A stretch of 64,000 nucleotides of DNA, from the NCBI RefSeq assembly GCF_026343115.1, contig NZ_JAPEMC010000001.1:6179001-6243000 (forward strand), read 5' to 3'. The first letter of the stretch is position 1. Every line of letters starts with the position of its first letter. A program made the position numbers and the translations under genes. Shown in pieces: positions 8,482-18,700 of this stretch. Under the pieces are notes generated by a model that worked only from the letters and a program-made list of their open reading frames with translations, ran no database searches and was not told the DNA's origin. The DNA comes from Streptomyces sp. NBC_00102. GTDB lineage: Bacteria > Actinomycetota > Actinomycetes > Streptomycetales > Streptomycetaceae.

Positions 8482-10254
8482 TCAGCTCATGCGCAGGGCG
8501 AGGAAGAAATCGAGCTTGTCCTCCAGCCGGGAGAGGTCGCGACCCGTCAACTGCTCGATACGCCCGACGCGGTAGCGCAGCGTGTTGACGTGCAGGTGGA
8601 GGCGGGCCGCGCAGCGCGTCCAGGAGCCGTCGCACTCCAGGAACGCCTCCAGGGTCGGGATCAGCTCGGCGCGATGGCGCCGGTCGTAGCTCCGCAGCGG
8701 GTCCAGCAGCCGAGCCGTGAAGGCCCGCCGCACGTCGTCCGGAACGAACGGCAGCAGCAGTACGTGCGAGGCCAGCTCGTCGTGGCCGGCCGCGCAGACC
8801 CGGCCCGGGCGGGCCGCCGCGACCCGGCGGGCGTGCCGGGCCTCCTCCAGCGCGCCGCGCAGCCCCTCGGCCGAGTGGACGGCCGCGCTGACGCCCAGGG
8901 TGAGCCGGCCGTCCTCCGCGAGTCCGGCCGAGAGCGGTTCGCGGACCGCGTCCAGCAGGACGCTCGCCCGCAGAGCGGGGTCCGTCCCGAGGGCCGGCCC
9001 GTCGGGCCCGTCGACACCGTCGCCGTCGGGTCCCTCGCCGGGCACCGGCCCGGCCGGAGAGACCGCGGGCAGCGGTACGAGCGCGACGGCCTCGTCCTCC
9101 GTGTACGCCACCGCTATCCGGTCCGCCGAATCCGGCCCGGTGACCGCCGGATCTACCAGGATCTCCTCCAGCAGCGCCTGGGCCACCGCGCCGCCGGCCC
9201 CGTCCGTGTGGTTCTGCGCCGCGCTGCGGGCCGGGGAACCCGCGGTGCCTTCGGCGGCCTCCCACTCCACCCGCGCCACCACGACCTGCCAGTGCGGTGC
9301 GGTACCGAGGCCGGGCAGCAGCACCGGCGCCGCGACCCGCAGCCGGGCCGCGATCTCGGCCGGGACGGCACCGGTCTGCACGAGCTCCAGCACCTCCTGG
9401 GCGAGCCTGCGCCGCACCGTGCGCGCGGCGTCGCGCCGGTCGCGCTCGACCGCGATCAGCTGGGTGACCCCCTGGAGCAGGTCCAGCCGGGCCTCGGGCC
9501 AGTCGCCCGGGTCGGCCTCCACCGCGAGGAGCCACTCGGAGAGGGCGGACCCGCGCGGGTCCTGCGGGGCGGGTGCGGCGCCCCGGCCGGTGTTCCGGAT
9601 CGGGAAGAGCGCGTAGGTGGTGCCGTCCACCGAGGCCGCGTGCGGCCCCCGGCGGCCGGTCCTGGCCGCCGCCAGGTGGCGGCCCGCGAGAGCGGCCGCG
9701 ACCGGGCCGGGCAGCGGCTTCCCGGCGTCCGCGATCCGGCGCCCGGTGGGGGAGAGCACCCACGCCGACAGGGACAGATCTCCGGCGAGCAGGTCGAGGA
9801 CCACCTCGGGTCCGCCGCCCGCGGGGCCCGAGGTCATCAGCCTGCGGTGCCGATCCACGACGGCGGCCAGGTCCCCGGCCCGCTCGCCCGACACCTGCCG
9901 CACGACGTATTCGGTGATCGTCGCGAAGGCAACCGTCTCGTTCACCGCGAAGAGCGGCATGCGGTGGTGCCGGCACGCCTCGACCAGGTCGTCGGGTATC
10001 GGACCGAGCTCGGCCTCGCCCGCCGCCAGCGCGCTGACCCCGGCGTGGGCGAGTATCCGTACGAAGGGCTCGGAGTCGGCGGCGTCACGGCGCCAGGCCA
10101 GCCCGGTGAGCACGAGCTCGCCGCCGGAGAGGTAGCGGCTCGGGTCGCGCAGGTCCGTCGTCATGACGCCCCGGACCGGACGGTCCAGCTCGTCGTCGCC
10201 GCCGAGCAGCCGCAGCCCCAGCGCGTCCGTGTCCAGCAGTGCGCGCAGCCGCAT
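8482..10254 (-). CDS. PucR-family purine catabolism regulator
   Basis: A 590-aa protein. The N-terminal PucR domain (MRLRALLDTDALGLRLLGGDD ... GELVLTGLAWR) probably senses a ligand. A long central GGDEF-like/CdaR region follows. The C-terminal HTH_30 reads ECDGSWTRCAARLHLHVNTLRYRVGRIEQLTGRDL. In Bacillus, PucR controls purine degradation genes. Here the gene is divergent from a complete xanthine dehydrogenase operon 260 bp away, which supports direct control of it. It is unusually rich in Gly/Pro/Asp between residues 395 and 430 (GPVPGEGPDGDGVDGPDG), a probable disordered linker. Confidence 0.85.
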   Translation of the reverse strand: MRLRALLDTDALGLRLLGGDDELDRPVRGVMTTDLRDPSRYLSGGELVLTGLAWRRDAADSEPFVRILAHAGVSALAAGEAELGPIPDDLVEACRHHRMPLFAVNETVAFATITEYVVRQVSGERAGDLAAVVDRHRRLMTSGPAGGGPEVVLDLLAGDLSLSAWVLSPTGRRIADAGKPLPGPVAAALAGRHLAAARTGRRGPHAASVDGTTYALFPIRNTGRGAAPAPQDPRGSALSEWLLAVEADPGDWPEARLDLLQGVTQLIAVERDRRDAARTVRRRLAQEVLELVQTGAVPAEIAARLRVAAPVLLPGLGTAPHWQVVVARVEWEAAEGTAGSPARSAAQNHTDGAGGAVAQALLEEILVDPAVTGPDSADRIAVAYTEDEAVALVPLPAVSPAGPVPGEGPDGDGVDGPDGPALGTDPALRASVLLDAVREPLSAGLAEDGRLTLGVSAAVHSAEGLRGALEEARHARRVAAARPGRVCAAGHDELASHVLLLPFVPDDVRRAFTARLLDPLRSYDRRHRAELIPTLEAFLECDGSWTRCAARLHLHVNTLRYRVGRIEQLTGRDLSRLEDKLDFFLALRMS

Positions 10255-10431
10255 CTCGTTGCCGCCGATCTGTATTCCGTAGTGCCAGGAGTCCTGTGAA
10301 TTGCGGCGAGGTTTCCGACCCTCACCATTCGTTCGAATCTACAAGACGAGCGAGGAGGCCAGCCAACTCCTTCATTGTTTCGGTGACTGCACCGGTTGGA
10401 GCACGGCTTGTGTACTGGGAGCCACCCTGCG

Positions 10432-10447
10432 TCAACAACTGATGACG
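10432..10447. promoter_or_regulatory. Candidate purine operator upstream of xdh operon
   Basis: TCAACAACTGATGACG, an imperfect inverted repeat (TCAACA / TGATGA), lies 68 bp before the xdh FAD-subunit start, inside the 260-bp pucR-xdh divergent region. It is nearly the same as the palindrome upstream of uraD at 45887. Similarity seen by eye; function inferred. Confidence 0.4.
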
Positions 10448-10514
10448 GGCGACCGTTGCCCGGCCCCACGCGGGTCCTTCCACCGTGCGCAGCCCACCGA
10501 GAAGAGAGCCACTC

Positions 10515-11402
10515 ATGGACTTCCTTCGACCCGCCGCCTGGGAGGACGCGCTCGCCGCCAAGGCCGAGCACCCCGCGGCCGTACCTCTCGCGGGCGGGAC
10601 GGACGTCATGGTCGAGATCAACTTCGACCACCGCCGCCCCGACCACCTCCTCGACCTGAGCCGGATCGGTGAACTCTCCGAGTGGGAGGTCTCGGAGCGG
10701 ACCGTACGCCTCGGTGCCTCGGTGCCGTACAGCGCGATCATGGAACACCTGCGGACCGAGCTCCCCGGGCTGGCCATCGCCTCGCACACCGTCGCCTCCC
10801 CGCAGATCCGCAACCGGGGCGGGGTCGGCGGCAACCTCGGCACCGCGTCCCCGGCCGGGGACGCCCACCCGGCGCTGCTCGCCGCGGGCGCGGAGGTCGA
10901 GGCGGTGTCCGTACGCGGCACCCGGATGATCCCGATCGACGACTTCTACACCGGCGTCAAACGCAACGCCCTGGCCCCCGACGAACTCATCCGCGCCGTG
11001 CACATCGCCAGGGCCGACGGCCCGCAGCAGTTCTCCAAGGTCGGCACCCGCAACGCCATGGTCATCGCCGTCTGCGCCTTCTCGATCGCCCTGCACCCGC
11101 GGACCCGCACGGTGCGCACCGGAATCGGCTCCGCCGCACCCACCCCGGTCCGCGCCCGGGCCGCCGAGGAGTTCCTGAACGCCGCGCTCGACGAGGGCGG
11201 CTTCTGGGAGAGCGGCGACATCATCACCCCGTCCGTCGCCCGCGAGTTCGCCGTCCTCGCCTCCGGCGCCTGCAACCCGATCGACGACGTCCGCGGCACC
11301 GCCCGCTACCGCCGCCACGCCGTCGGCGTCCTGGCCCGCCGCACCCTCGGCTGGACCTGGGAGCAGTACCGCACCGAGCGCACCCCCGAAGGAGCCCGCT
11401 GA
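10515..11402 (+). CDS. Xanthine dehydrogenase, FAD-binding subunit
   Basis: A 295-aa member of the CO dehydrogenase/xanthine dehydrogenase medium-subunit family. FAD contacts are visible as VPLAGGTDVMVEI (pyrophosphate loop), ASPQIRNRGGVGGNLGTASPAGD, and a C-terminal CO_deh_flav_C region. The subunit passes electrons from the Fe-S subunit to NAD+ or oxygen. The ATG at 10515 follows GAGAAGAGAG; the frame is open from 10485 but that start lacks a site. It is the first gene of an operon with the [2Fe-2S] subunit (2 bp gap), the molybdenum subunit (4-bp overlap) and xdhC. Confidence 0.9.
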   Translation: MDFLRPAAWEDALAAKAEHPAAVPLAGGTDVMVEINFDHRRPDHLLDLSRIGELSEWEVSERTVRLGASVPYSAIMEHLRTELPGLAIASHTVASPQIRNRGGVGGNLGTASPAGDAHPALLAAGAEVEAVSVRGTRMIPIDDFYTGVKRNALAPDELIRAVHIARADGPQQFSKVGTRNAMVIAVCAFSIALHPRTRTVRTGIGSAAPTPVRARAAEEFLNAALDEGGFWESGDIITPSVAREFAVLASGACNPIDDVRGTARYRRHAVGVLARRTLGWTWEQYRTERTPEGAR

Positions 11403-11404
11403 CC

Positions 11405-11992
11405 ATGCGCGTCCACTTCACCGTCAACGGCCGGCCGCAACAGGCGGACGACGTCTGGGAGGGCGAGTCCCTCCTGTACGTCCTGCGCGAGCGCCTGGGC
11501 CTGCCCGGCTCCAAGAACGCCTGCGAGCAGGGCGAGTGCGGCTCCTGCACCGTCCGCCTCGACGGGGTGCCCGTCTGCGCCTGCCTGGTCGCCGCCGGGC
11601 AGGCCGAGGGACGCGAGGTCGTCACCGTCGAAGGGCTCGCCGACTACGCCCGCCACCGCGACGCCGCCCACCCCGGAGACGGCTGCGCGGCCCGGGGCTG
11701 CGGCACCGGCCTCGACGAAGCGCGCTCCTGGCAGGCCGCGCCGGGACCGGACGGCCCCCCGCTCTCGCCCGTACAGCAGGCATTCGTCGACGCCGGAGCG
11801 GTGCAGTGCGGCTTCTGCACCCCCGGACTCCTGGTCGCCGCCGACGAACTGCTCGAACAACGGCCCTCACCGTCCGACCAGGACATCCGCGAGGCGCTCT
11901 CCGGCAACCTCTGCCGCTGCACCGGCTACGAGAAGATCCTCGACGCGGTCCGCCTCGCGGCCGCCCGCTCCGGACAGGCGGTACGCCCATGA
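11405..11992 (+). CDS. Xanthine dehydrogenase, [2Fe-2S] subunit
   Basis: A 195-aa small subunit with both clusters. The plant-ferredoxin-type site is C-x4-C-x2-C (CEQGECGSC) followed by a fourth Cys at VPVCACLVA. The second site is CGFCTPG ... NLCRCTGYEK. It carries electrons from the molybdopterin to FAD. Compared with the usual ~160-aa subunit it has an insertion of about 40 residues (HPGDGCAARGCGTGLDEARS...) between the two cluster domains, containing two extra cysteines. The ATG at 11405 starts 2 bp after the previous stop. Its stop overlaps the ATG of the next gene (ATGA), indicating coupled translation. Confidence 0.92.
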   Translation: MRVHFTVNGRPQQADDVWEGESLLYVLRERLGLPGSKNACEQGECGSCTVRLDGVPVCACLVAAGQAEGREVVTVEGLADYARHRDAAHPGDGCAARGCGTGLDEARSWQAAPGPDGPPLSPVQQAFVDAGAVQCGFCTPGLLVAADELLEQRPSPSDQDIREALSGNLCRCTGYEKILDAVRLAAARSGQAVRP

Positions 11993-14388
11993 CGACCATC
12001 GGCACCCCGGTCGGCCTCACCCAGGGCGCACGCACCCGGGGCGGGATCGGCGAGTCCACCCCGCGTCCCGACGGCACCCTCAAGGTCACGGGGGAGTTCG
12101 CCTACTCCTCCGACATGTGGCACGAGGACATGCTCTGGGGCCACACCCTGCGCTCCACCACCGCCCACGCCGAGATCCGCTCCATCGACATCTCCGAGGC
12201 GCTCGCCACCCCCGGCGTGTACGCGGTCCTCACCCACGACGACCTGCCCGCCGCCATGAAGAACTACGGCCTGGAGATCAAGGACACCCCCGCCCTGGCC
12301 CACGGCCGGGTCCGCCACCACGGCGAACCGGTCGCGCTGGTCGCCGCCGACCACCCCGAGACCGCCCGCCGCGCCGCCGCGAAGATCCGCGTCGACTACG
12401 CCGAACTCCCCGTCGTCACCGACGAGGCGTCCGCCACCGCCCCTGGCGCGCCCGTGCTCCACGAGGGCCGCGACGACCACCACAGCGGTCACGTCCCGCA
12501 CCCCAACGTCGTGCACCGCCAGCCGATCGTGCGCGGCGACGCGGCGGCCGCGGCGGCCCGCGCGGACGTGGTCGTGCGCGGTGAGTACATCTTCGGCATG
12601 CAGGACCAGGCATTCCTCGGCCCCGAGTCCGGACTGGCCGTCCCCGCCGAGGACGGCGGCGTCGACCTCTACGTCGCGACCCAGTGGCTCCACTCCGACC
12701 TGGGGCAGATCGCTCCCGTCCTCGGCCTCCCCGAAGGGAAGATCCGGATGACGCTCTCCGGCGTCGGCGGGGCCTTCGGAGGACGCGAGGACCTGTCCAT
12801 GCAGATCCACGCCTGCCTGCTCGCGCTGCGCACCGGCAAGCCCGTCAAGATGGTCTACAACCGCTTCGAGTCCTTCTTCGGCCATGTGCACCGCCACCCC
12901 GCCAGGCTCACCTACGAGCACGGCGCCACCCGCGACGGCAAGCTGACCCACGTGAAGTGCCGCATCGTGCTGGACGGTGGCGCCTACGCCTCGTCCTCCC
13001 CGGCCGTCGTCGGCAACGCGGCCTCGCTCTCGGTGGGACCGTACGCCGTGGACGACGTCGACATCGAGGCGATCGCCCTCTACACCAACAACCCTCCCTG
13101 CGGGGCGATGCGCGGCTTCGGGGCCGTCCAGGCATGCTTCGCCTACGAGGCCCAGATGGACAAGCTCGCCGCCGAACTCGGCCTGCACCCGGTGGAGTTC
13201 CGCCGTATCAACGCCATGGAGCAGGGCACCCTGCTGCCCACCGGGCAGCCCTGCGACTCGCCCGCGCCGGTCGCCGAACTCCTGCGCCGCGTCAGGTCCC
13301 GCCCGCTGCCGCCCGAACGCCAGTGGCTGACCGCCGACCCGGTGTCGGGCGCCGGTTCGGTCGACGTACGCGCGCTGCCGGGCGGGCTCTCCAACACCAC
13401 GCACGGGGAAGGCGTCGTGCGGGGCGTCGGGTACGCGGTCGGGCTGAAGAACGTCGGCTTCTCCGAGGGCTTCGACGACTACTCCACCGCCCGGGTCCGG
13501 ATGGAGGTCATCAACGGCGAGGCGGTCGCCACCGTGCACACCGCGATGGCGGAGGTCGGGCAGGGCGGAGTCACCGTGCACGCCCAGATCGCCCGCACCG
13601 AACTCGGCGTGGACCAGGTCACCATCCAGCCCGCCGACACCCGGGTCGGCTCGGCCGGCTCCACCTCGGCCTCCCGCCAGACGTACGTCACCGGCGGTGC
13701 GATCAAGAACAGCTGCGAGGCCGTCCGGGAACGGGTGCTGGAGCTGGGCCGCGCCAAGTTCGGTACGTACCACCCCGCTTGGGCCACCGCCGAGCTGCTC
13801 CTTGAGGACGGCAAGGTGGTCACCGACGGTGGCGAGGCCCTCGCCGGTCTCGCCGACGTGCTGGGCGACGAGGTGGTCGACGTCGAGCTGGAGTGGCGCC
13901 ACCGCCCCACCGAACCCTTCGACCTGCGCACCGGCCAGGGCAACGGCCATGTGCAGTACTCCTTCGCCGCGCACCGGGCCGTGGTGGAGGTGGACACCGA
14001 ACTGGGCCTCGTGAAGGTGATCGAACTCGCCTGTGCCCAGGACGTCGGCAGGGCGCTCAATCCGCTCGCAGTCGCCGGACAGATCCAGGGCGGCTCCACC
14101 CAGGGGCTCGGCATCGCCGTGATGGAGGAGATCCTCGTCGATCCGGTCACCGCGAAGGTCCGCAACCCGTCCTTCACCGACTACCTGATCCCCACCATCC
14201 TCGACACCCCGCCCATTCCTCTCGACGTACTCGAACTCGCCGACCACAACGCCCCGTACGGCCTGCGGGGTGTGGGCGAGGCCCCCACCCTCTCGTCCAC
14301 CCCCGCGGTACTCGCCGCGATCCGGGCGGCGACGGGCCTGGAGCTCAACCGGACCCCGGTACGCCCGGAGCACCTCACCGGCACCTGA
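11989..14388 (+). CDS. Xanthine dehydrogenase, molybdopterin-binding subunit
   Basis: A 799-aa large subunit. Typical elements are GVYAVLTHDDLPA (Ald_Xan_dh domain), GVGGAFGGRED (molybdopterin contact), GAMRGFGAVQACF with the substrate arginine, MAEVGQGGVTVHAQIA, and the C-terminal GLRGVGEAPTLSSTPAV with the catalytic glutamate of the family. The complex oxidises hypoxanthine/xanthine to urate; the downstream urate pathway lies about 31 kb away in this window. Its ATG overlaps the stop of the Fe-S subunit. Xanthine rather than another aldehyde-oxidase-type substrate is inferred from the pucR and xdhC neighbours. Confidence 0.9.
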   Translation: MTTIGTPVGLTQGARTRGGIGESTPRPDGTLKVTGEFAYSSDMWHEDMLWGHTLRSTTAHAEIRSIDISEALATPGVYAVLTHDDLPAAMKNYGLEIKDTPALAHGRVRHHGEPVALVAADHPETARRAAAKIRVDYAELPVVTDEASATAPGAPVLHEGRDDHHSGHVPHPNVVHRQPIVRGDAAAAAARADVVVRGEYIFGMQDQAFLGPESGLAVPAEDGGVDLYVATQWLHSDLGQIAPVLGLPEGKIRMTLSGVGGAFGGREDLSMQIHACLLALRTGKPVKMVYNRFESFFGHVHRHPARLTYEHGATRDGKLTHVKCRIVLDGGAYASSSPAVVGNAASLSVGPYAVDDVDIEAIALYTNNPPCGAMRGFGAVQACFAYEAQMDKLAAELGLHPVEFRRINAMEQGTLLPTGQPCDSPAPVAELLRRVRSRPLPPERQWLTADPVSGAGSVDVRALPGGLSNTTHGEGVVRGVGYAVGLKNVGFSEGFDDYSTARVRMEVINGEAVATVHTAMAEVGQGGVTVHAQIARTELGVDQVTIQPADTRVGSAGSTSASRQTYVTGGAIKNSCEAVRERVLELGRAKFGTYHPAWATAELLLEDGKVVTDGGEALAGLADVLGDEVVDVELEWRHRPTEPFDLRTGQGNGHVQYSFAAHRAVVEVDTELGLVKVIELACAQDVGRALNPLAVAGQIQGGSTQGLGIAVMEEILVDPVTAKVRNPSFTDYLIPTILDTPPIPLDVLELADHNAPYGLRGVGEAPTLSSTPAVLAAIRAATGLELNRTPVRPEHLTGT

Positions 14389-14468
14389 TCACGGCTCGCG
14401 GTGCGGCGACCGCCGCAGTCCCCCGAGAGCCCGACCGGAGTGCCGACACCGCCCGAGAGGAGAGACGC

Positions 14469-15662
14469 GTGCTGGACATCGCCGCCGAACTGCACCGATG
14501 GACCGCGCAGGGACGGGACTTCGCCGTCGCCACCGTCGTCCGGGTCACCGGAAGCGCGCCCCGCCGGCCGGGCGCCGCACTCGCCGTCGACCGGGACGGC
14601 GAGGCGGTGGGATCGGTCTCCGGCGGCTGCGTGGAGGGCGCGGTGTACGAACTGTGCCGCCAGGCCCTGGACGACGGGACCACCGTCCGCGAGCGGTTCG
14701 GCTACAGCGACGAGGACGCCTTCGCGGTCGGCCTCACCTGCGGCGGGACCATCGAGGTACTGGTCACCGCGGTCCGCGCCGGTGACGCCGCCCGCCCGGT
14801 CGTGGCGGCGGCTCTCGCCTCGGCCGCGGCGGGGCGGCCGGCCGCTCTCGCCCGGGTCGTCGAAGGCCCCGCCGAACTCCTCGGGCAGGCCGTGTTCGTT
14901 CCGGCGAACGAGCCCGTGGGTTGCGAAATTGACGGAACGTCACATCAGTCGGACGCTTTCGGGAGAGCCGTCGTCGCGGAAGCGCGGGCCATGCTGGCGG
15001 GCGGGCGCACCGGCACGGTCACGGTCGGCGCGGACGGCTCGCCGAGCGGTCGGCCCGTCGCCGTGTTCGTGGAGTCGGTCGTGCCGCCGCCCCGCATGAT
15101 CGTCTTCGGGGCGGTCGACTTCGCCTCGGCGCTGACCCGGGCGGCGGCGTTCCTCGGCTACCGGGTCACCGTCTGCGACGCCCGGCCCGTCTTCGCCACG
15201 GCAGCCCGCTTCCCCGAGGCCGACGAGATCGTGGTCGACTGGCCGCACCGCTATCTCGCGACCGCCGAGGTCGACGCGCGTACCGTCCTCTGCGTCCTCA
15301 CCCACGACCCCAAGTTCGACGTACCGCTGCTGAAGACCGCGTTGCGGCTGCCGGTCGGGTACGTCGGTGCCATGGGGTCGCGGCGCACCCACCGGGAGCG
15401 GGAGGCGGCGCTGCGCGAAGAGGGCATCACCACGCAGGAGTTGGACCGGCTGCACTCTCCGATCGGACTGGACCTCGGGGCCCGTACGCCCGAGGAGACC
15501 GCGCTCTCGATCATGGCGGAGATCGTGGCCGAGCGGTACGGCGGCAGCGGCGCACGGCTCACCGGTGCCCGTACCCCGATCCATCACGAGCCCATCCGCC
15601 CGTCGGACGTCCCGGTCCTGGACTTCGCCGCGATGAACGCCCTCTCAGTGCCTGGCGGTTAG
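14469..15662 (+). CDS. xdhC: XdhC/CoxI-family molybdenum cofactor chaperone
   Basis: A 397-aa protein. The N-terminal XdhC_CoxI domain (AVATVVRVTGSAPRRPGAALAVDRDG ... VSGGCVEGAVYE ... LTCGGTIEVLV) is followed by the C-terminal Rossmann-like XdhC_C domain (MIVFGAVDFASALTRAAAFLGYRVTVCDARP ... YVGAMGSRRTHRER). In Rhodobacter, XdhC binds molybdenum cofactor and supports its sulfuration and insertion into xanthine dehydrogenase. The GTG at 14469 has GAGGAGAG six bases upstream. It is last in the xdh operon, 80 bp after the large subunit. It is slightly longer than typical because of an insert around residues 140-165. Confidence 0.88.
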   Translation: MLDIAAELHRWTAQGRDFAVATVVRVTGSAPRRPGAALAVDRDGEAVGSVSGGCVEGAVYELCRQALDDGTTVRERFGYSDEDAFAVGLTCGGTIEVLVTAVRAGDAARPVVAAALASAAAGRPAALARVVEGPAELLGQAVFVPANEPVGCEIDGTSHQSDAFGRAVVAEARAMLAGGRTGTVTVGADGSPSGRPVAVFVESVVPPPRMIVFGAVDFASALTRAAAFLGYRVTVCDARPVFATAARFPEADEIVVDWPHRYLATAEVDARTVLCVLTHDPKFDVPLLKTALRLPVGYVGAMGSRRTHREREAALREEGITTQELDRLHSPIGLDLGARTPEETALSIMAEIVAERYGGSGARLTGARTPIHHEPIRPSDVPVLDFAAMNALSVPGG

Positions 15663-15730
15663 TCGCCACGGCGGTTTCCTGCCAGGGCGAAACCGCTTTG
15701 CCGTCCGCCGTTTGCCGGTAGATCAGCACC

Positions 15731-18700
15731 ATGACATTTTCAGCCCCCTCCGTTTCCGGCCGGGCGAGACCCGCTCGCCAGGGACGCACGCTCCTTCTCA
15801 TGGCGACCTCCGTCGCGCTCGTGAGCGGTGTCATGCTCCCCGCCGCCGGTTCCGCATCGGCATCCCCCCACCAGGCGCCCCCCCGGACCCCGGCCGCACA
15901 TGCCCGGCAGGCGGCCGAACCGCAGAGCCACGACATCACCCTCGTCACCGGTGACGTGGTGCACTACGTCGAGGGTGCCGGAGCCGGCGGCCAAGGCACC
16001 GTCACCGTCGACCGCCCGGACGGCGCGATTGGCGGCGTCCACGTCCAGCAGGCCGGCGACGACCTCTACGTACTGCCCGACGAGGCGACCTCCCTCCTCG
16101 CCGCGGGCAAGCTCGACCGCAGGCTCTTCAACATCTCGGCGCTGATCGGCATGGGGTACGACGACGAGCGGACCGGCGGCATCCCGCTGATCGCCACCTA
16201 CCCGCAGTCCCTCGCGCGTTCGGTGCCCGTCACACCGGACGGCGCCAGGAAGACGCGCACCCTGGAGTCGATCCACTCGGTGGCGCTCACCACCGACAAG
16301 TCCGAGGCGCGCACCTTCTGGGACGACATATCCCGTACACAGACCGCACGTTCGCTGGACGCGGGCCTCTCCAAGCTCTGGCTCGACGGCCGATCGACGG
16401 CCCAGCTCTCCGAATCGGTGCCGCAGATCAACGCGCCCGCCGCCTGGGCCGAGGGGTACGACGGAACGGGCATCAAGGTCGCGGTCCTGGACACCGGCAT
16501 CGACGCGGACCACCCGGACGTCAAGGACCGCATCCTGGAGTCGAAGAGCTTTGTCCCCGGCGAGGACGTGGACGACAAGAACGGCCACGGCACGCACGTG
16601 GCATCGACCGTCGCCGGATCCGGCGCCGCGTCGGACGGGCTGAACAAGGGCGTCGCCCCCGGCGCCGGACTGCTGATCGGCAAGGTGCTCGGGAACAGCG
16701 GCGAAGGCGCCGACTCCGGCATCATCGAGGCGATGGAATGGGCGAAGGCCGAAGGCGCCGACGTCGTCTCCATGAGCCTCGGCGCCCCGGTGCCGGACGA
16801 CGGCAGCGACCCCATGGCCCAGGCGGTCGACGCCCTCTCGGCGAACGGCGGTCCGCTCTTCGTCATCGCGGCCGGCAACTCCTACGGCGCCGGCACCATC
16901 AGCGCGCCCGGCTCGGCGGCCGAGGCACTCACCGTCGCCGCCGTCGACAAGCAGGACAACCGCGCCGACTTCTCCTCCATGGGCCCCCTGATCAACACCC
17001 ACGGTCTGAAGCCCGACATCTCCGCCCCGGGCGTCGGCATCAACGCGGCCGCCTCGCAGTCCGTCCCCGGCATGGAGGGCATGTACCAGTCGATGGACGG
17101 CACCTCGATGGCGACCCCGCACGTCGCCGGTGCCGCCGCCATCCTCAAGCAGCGCCACCCCGAGTGGTCCGGCGCGCGCATCAAGGACGCGCTGATGAGC
17201 ACGTCCAAGCGGCTCACCGCGTACACCCCGTACGAGCAGGGAACCGGCCGGGTGGACGTCAAGGCCGCCGTCGACACCACGATCGAGGCCACCGGCTCCG
17301 TCGAGGTCGCCGACTACGCCTGGCCGCACGACGCCTCCGACGAGACGGCCCGCCGGACCATCACGTACACCAACACCGGCAAGCAGGACGTCACGCTCCA
17401 CCTGGCGACCGACTCGGACTCCGACGCGTACACCCTCTCCACCCCGGAGCTGACCGTCCCGGCAGGCTCGTCCGCCGAGGCCGTGCTCTCCATCGACCCG
17501 GCCAGGATCGACGCGGGCACCCTCTTCTCGGGCCAGGTGTTCGCCACCGACGCGACCGGCGCCACCGTCGCCCACACGGGCTTCGCGGCGTCCAAGGAGG
17601 AGGAGCGCTACGACCTCACCATCCAGCTCCGCGACCGGGCGGGTGAACCGACGGACGGACAGGTCGTGTTCGCCGCACTCGAAGACCCTCAGCTGAGCGT
17701 CGTCAACGTCTCCGGCGAGACCACTCTGCGGCTCCCCCCGGGCAACTACACCGCCTGGACCGCCCTCGACATCGACGGTGACCGCGCCGACTCCAAGGCG
17801 CTCGCCTTCCTCGCCGCACCCGAGACCATCCTCGGCACCGGGCCGAAGACCATCACCCTCGACGCGTCGAAGGCCCGCAAGATCAGCGCGAAGGCCCCGC
17901 AGGAGTCCGAGACCCGCCAGCTCCGCTACGACATGGCCCGTACGTCCCCCAGCGGCCTGCTGCAACGCGACGTCTACCAGATCCCGCTGACCTACGACGA
18001 GCTGTGGGCCGCGCCCACCGAGAAGGTCACCCAGGGCACCTTCAGCTTCCTGACCCGCTGGCGCCTGGGTGAGGAACAGATCGACGTCACGGCCGACGGC
18101 GACGACGTCCCGGTCACCGTGCAGGTCGGCTCCGTCGTCGCCGAGGACCGCGAGCAGGAGCTCGCCGCCGTGTACGCCGGAGACGGAAGTGCTGCGGCCT
18201 ACAAGGGGATTCGGGCCAAGGGCAAGGCAGTGGTCATCACCCGCAGCGACGCCGTCGCCCCCGCCGACCGGCTCGCCAACGCGGTCGCCGCCGGAGCCGA
18301 GGCGCTCTTCGTCGTCAACGACGGCCGAGGCGTGCTCATGGAGCCCTACACCGAGTGGGGCACCGAGTCCGCGATCCCGGTGGCCTCGGCCCAGAAGATC
18401 GCCGGCCAGTCCCTGGTCCGGGCCGCCCAGCGAGGCAAGAAGATCGACGTCGACCAGAAGGACTTCGCCGACTACGTCTACGACCTGGTCGACCGCCACG
18501 ACGGCAACATCCCCGACCGCTCACTGGCGTTCACTCCGTCCACCCGTCAACTCGCCAAGGTGGAGAACACCTTCTACGGCGCGAAGAAGACGCTCGGTGC
18601 CGGCTACCGCTACGACATCCCGGACTACGGCCCGGGCGTCGGGTTCGACGAGTACGAGCAGTTCCCGGGCGTCCGCGACGAGTGGGTGACCCCGCTCCCG

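Noticed and set aside
11926..14373. 815-codon open frame antisense to the xanthine dehydrogenase large subunit
   Set aside because: It is a mirror of the codon bias of the real gene; the product is Gly/Val/Asp/Arg-rich with no domain and no ribosome site.
15740..18499. 919-codon open frame antisense to the subtilase gene
   Set aside because: Long G/C-driven shadow; the sense strand has the full S8 catalytic triad.
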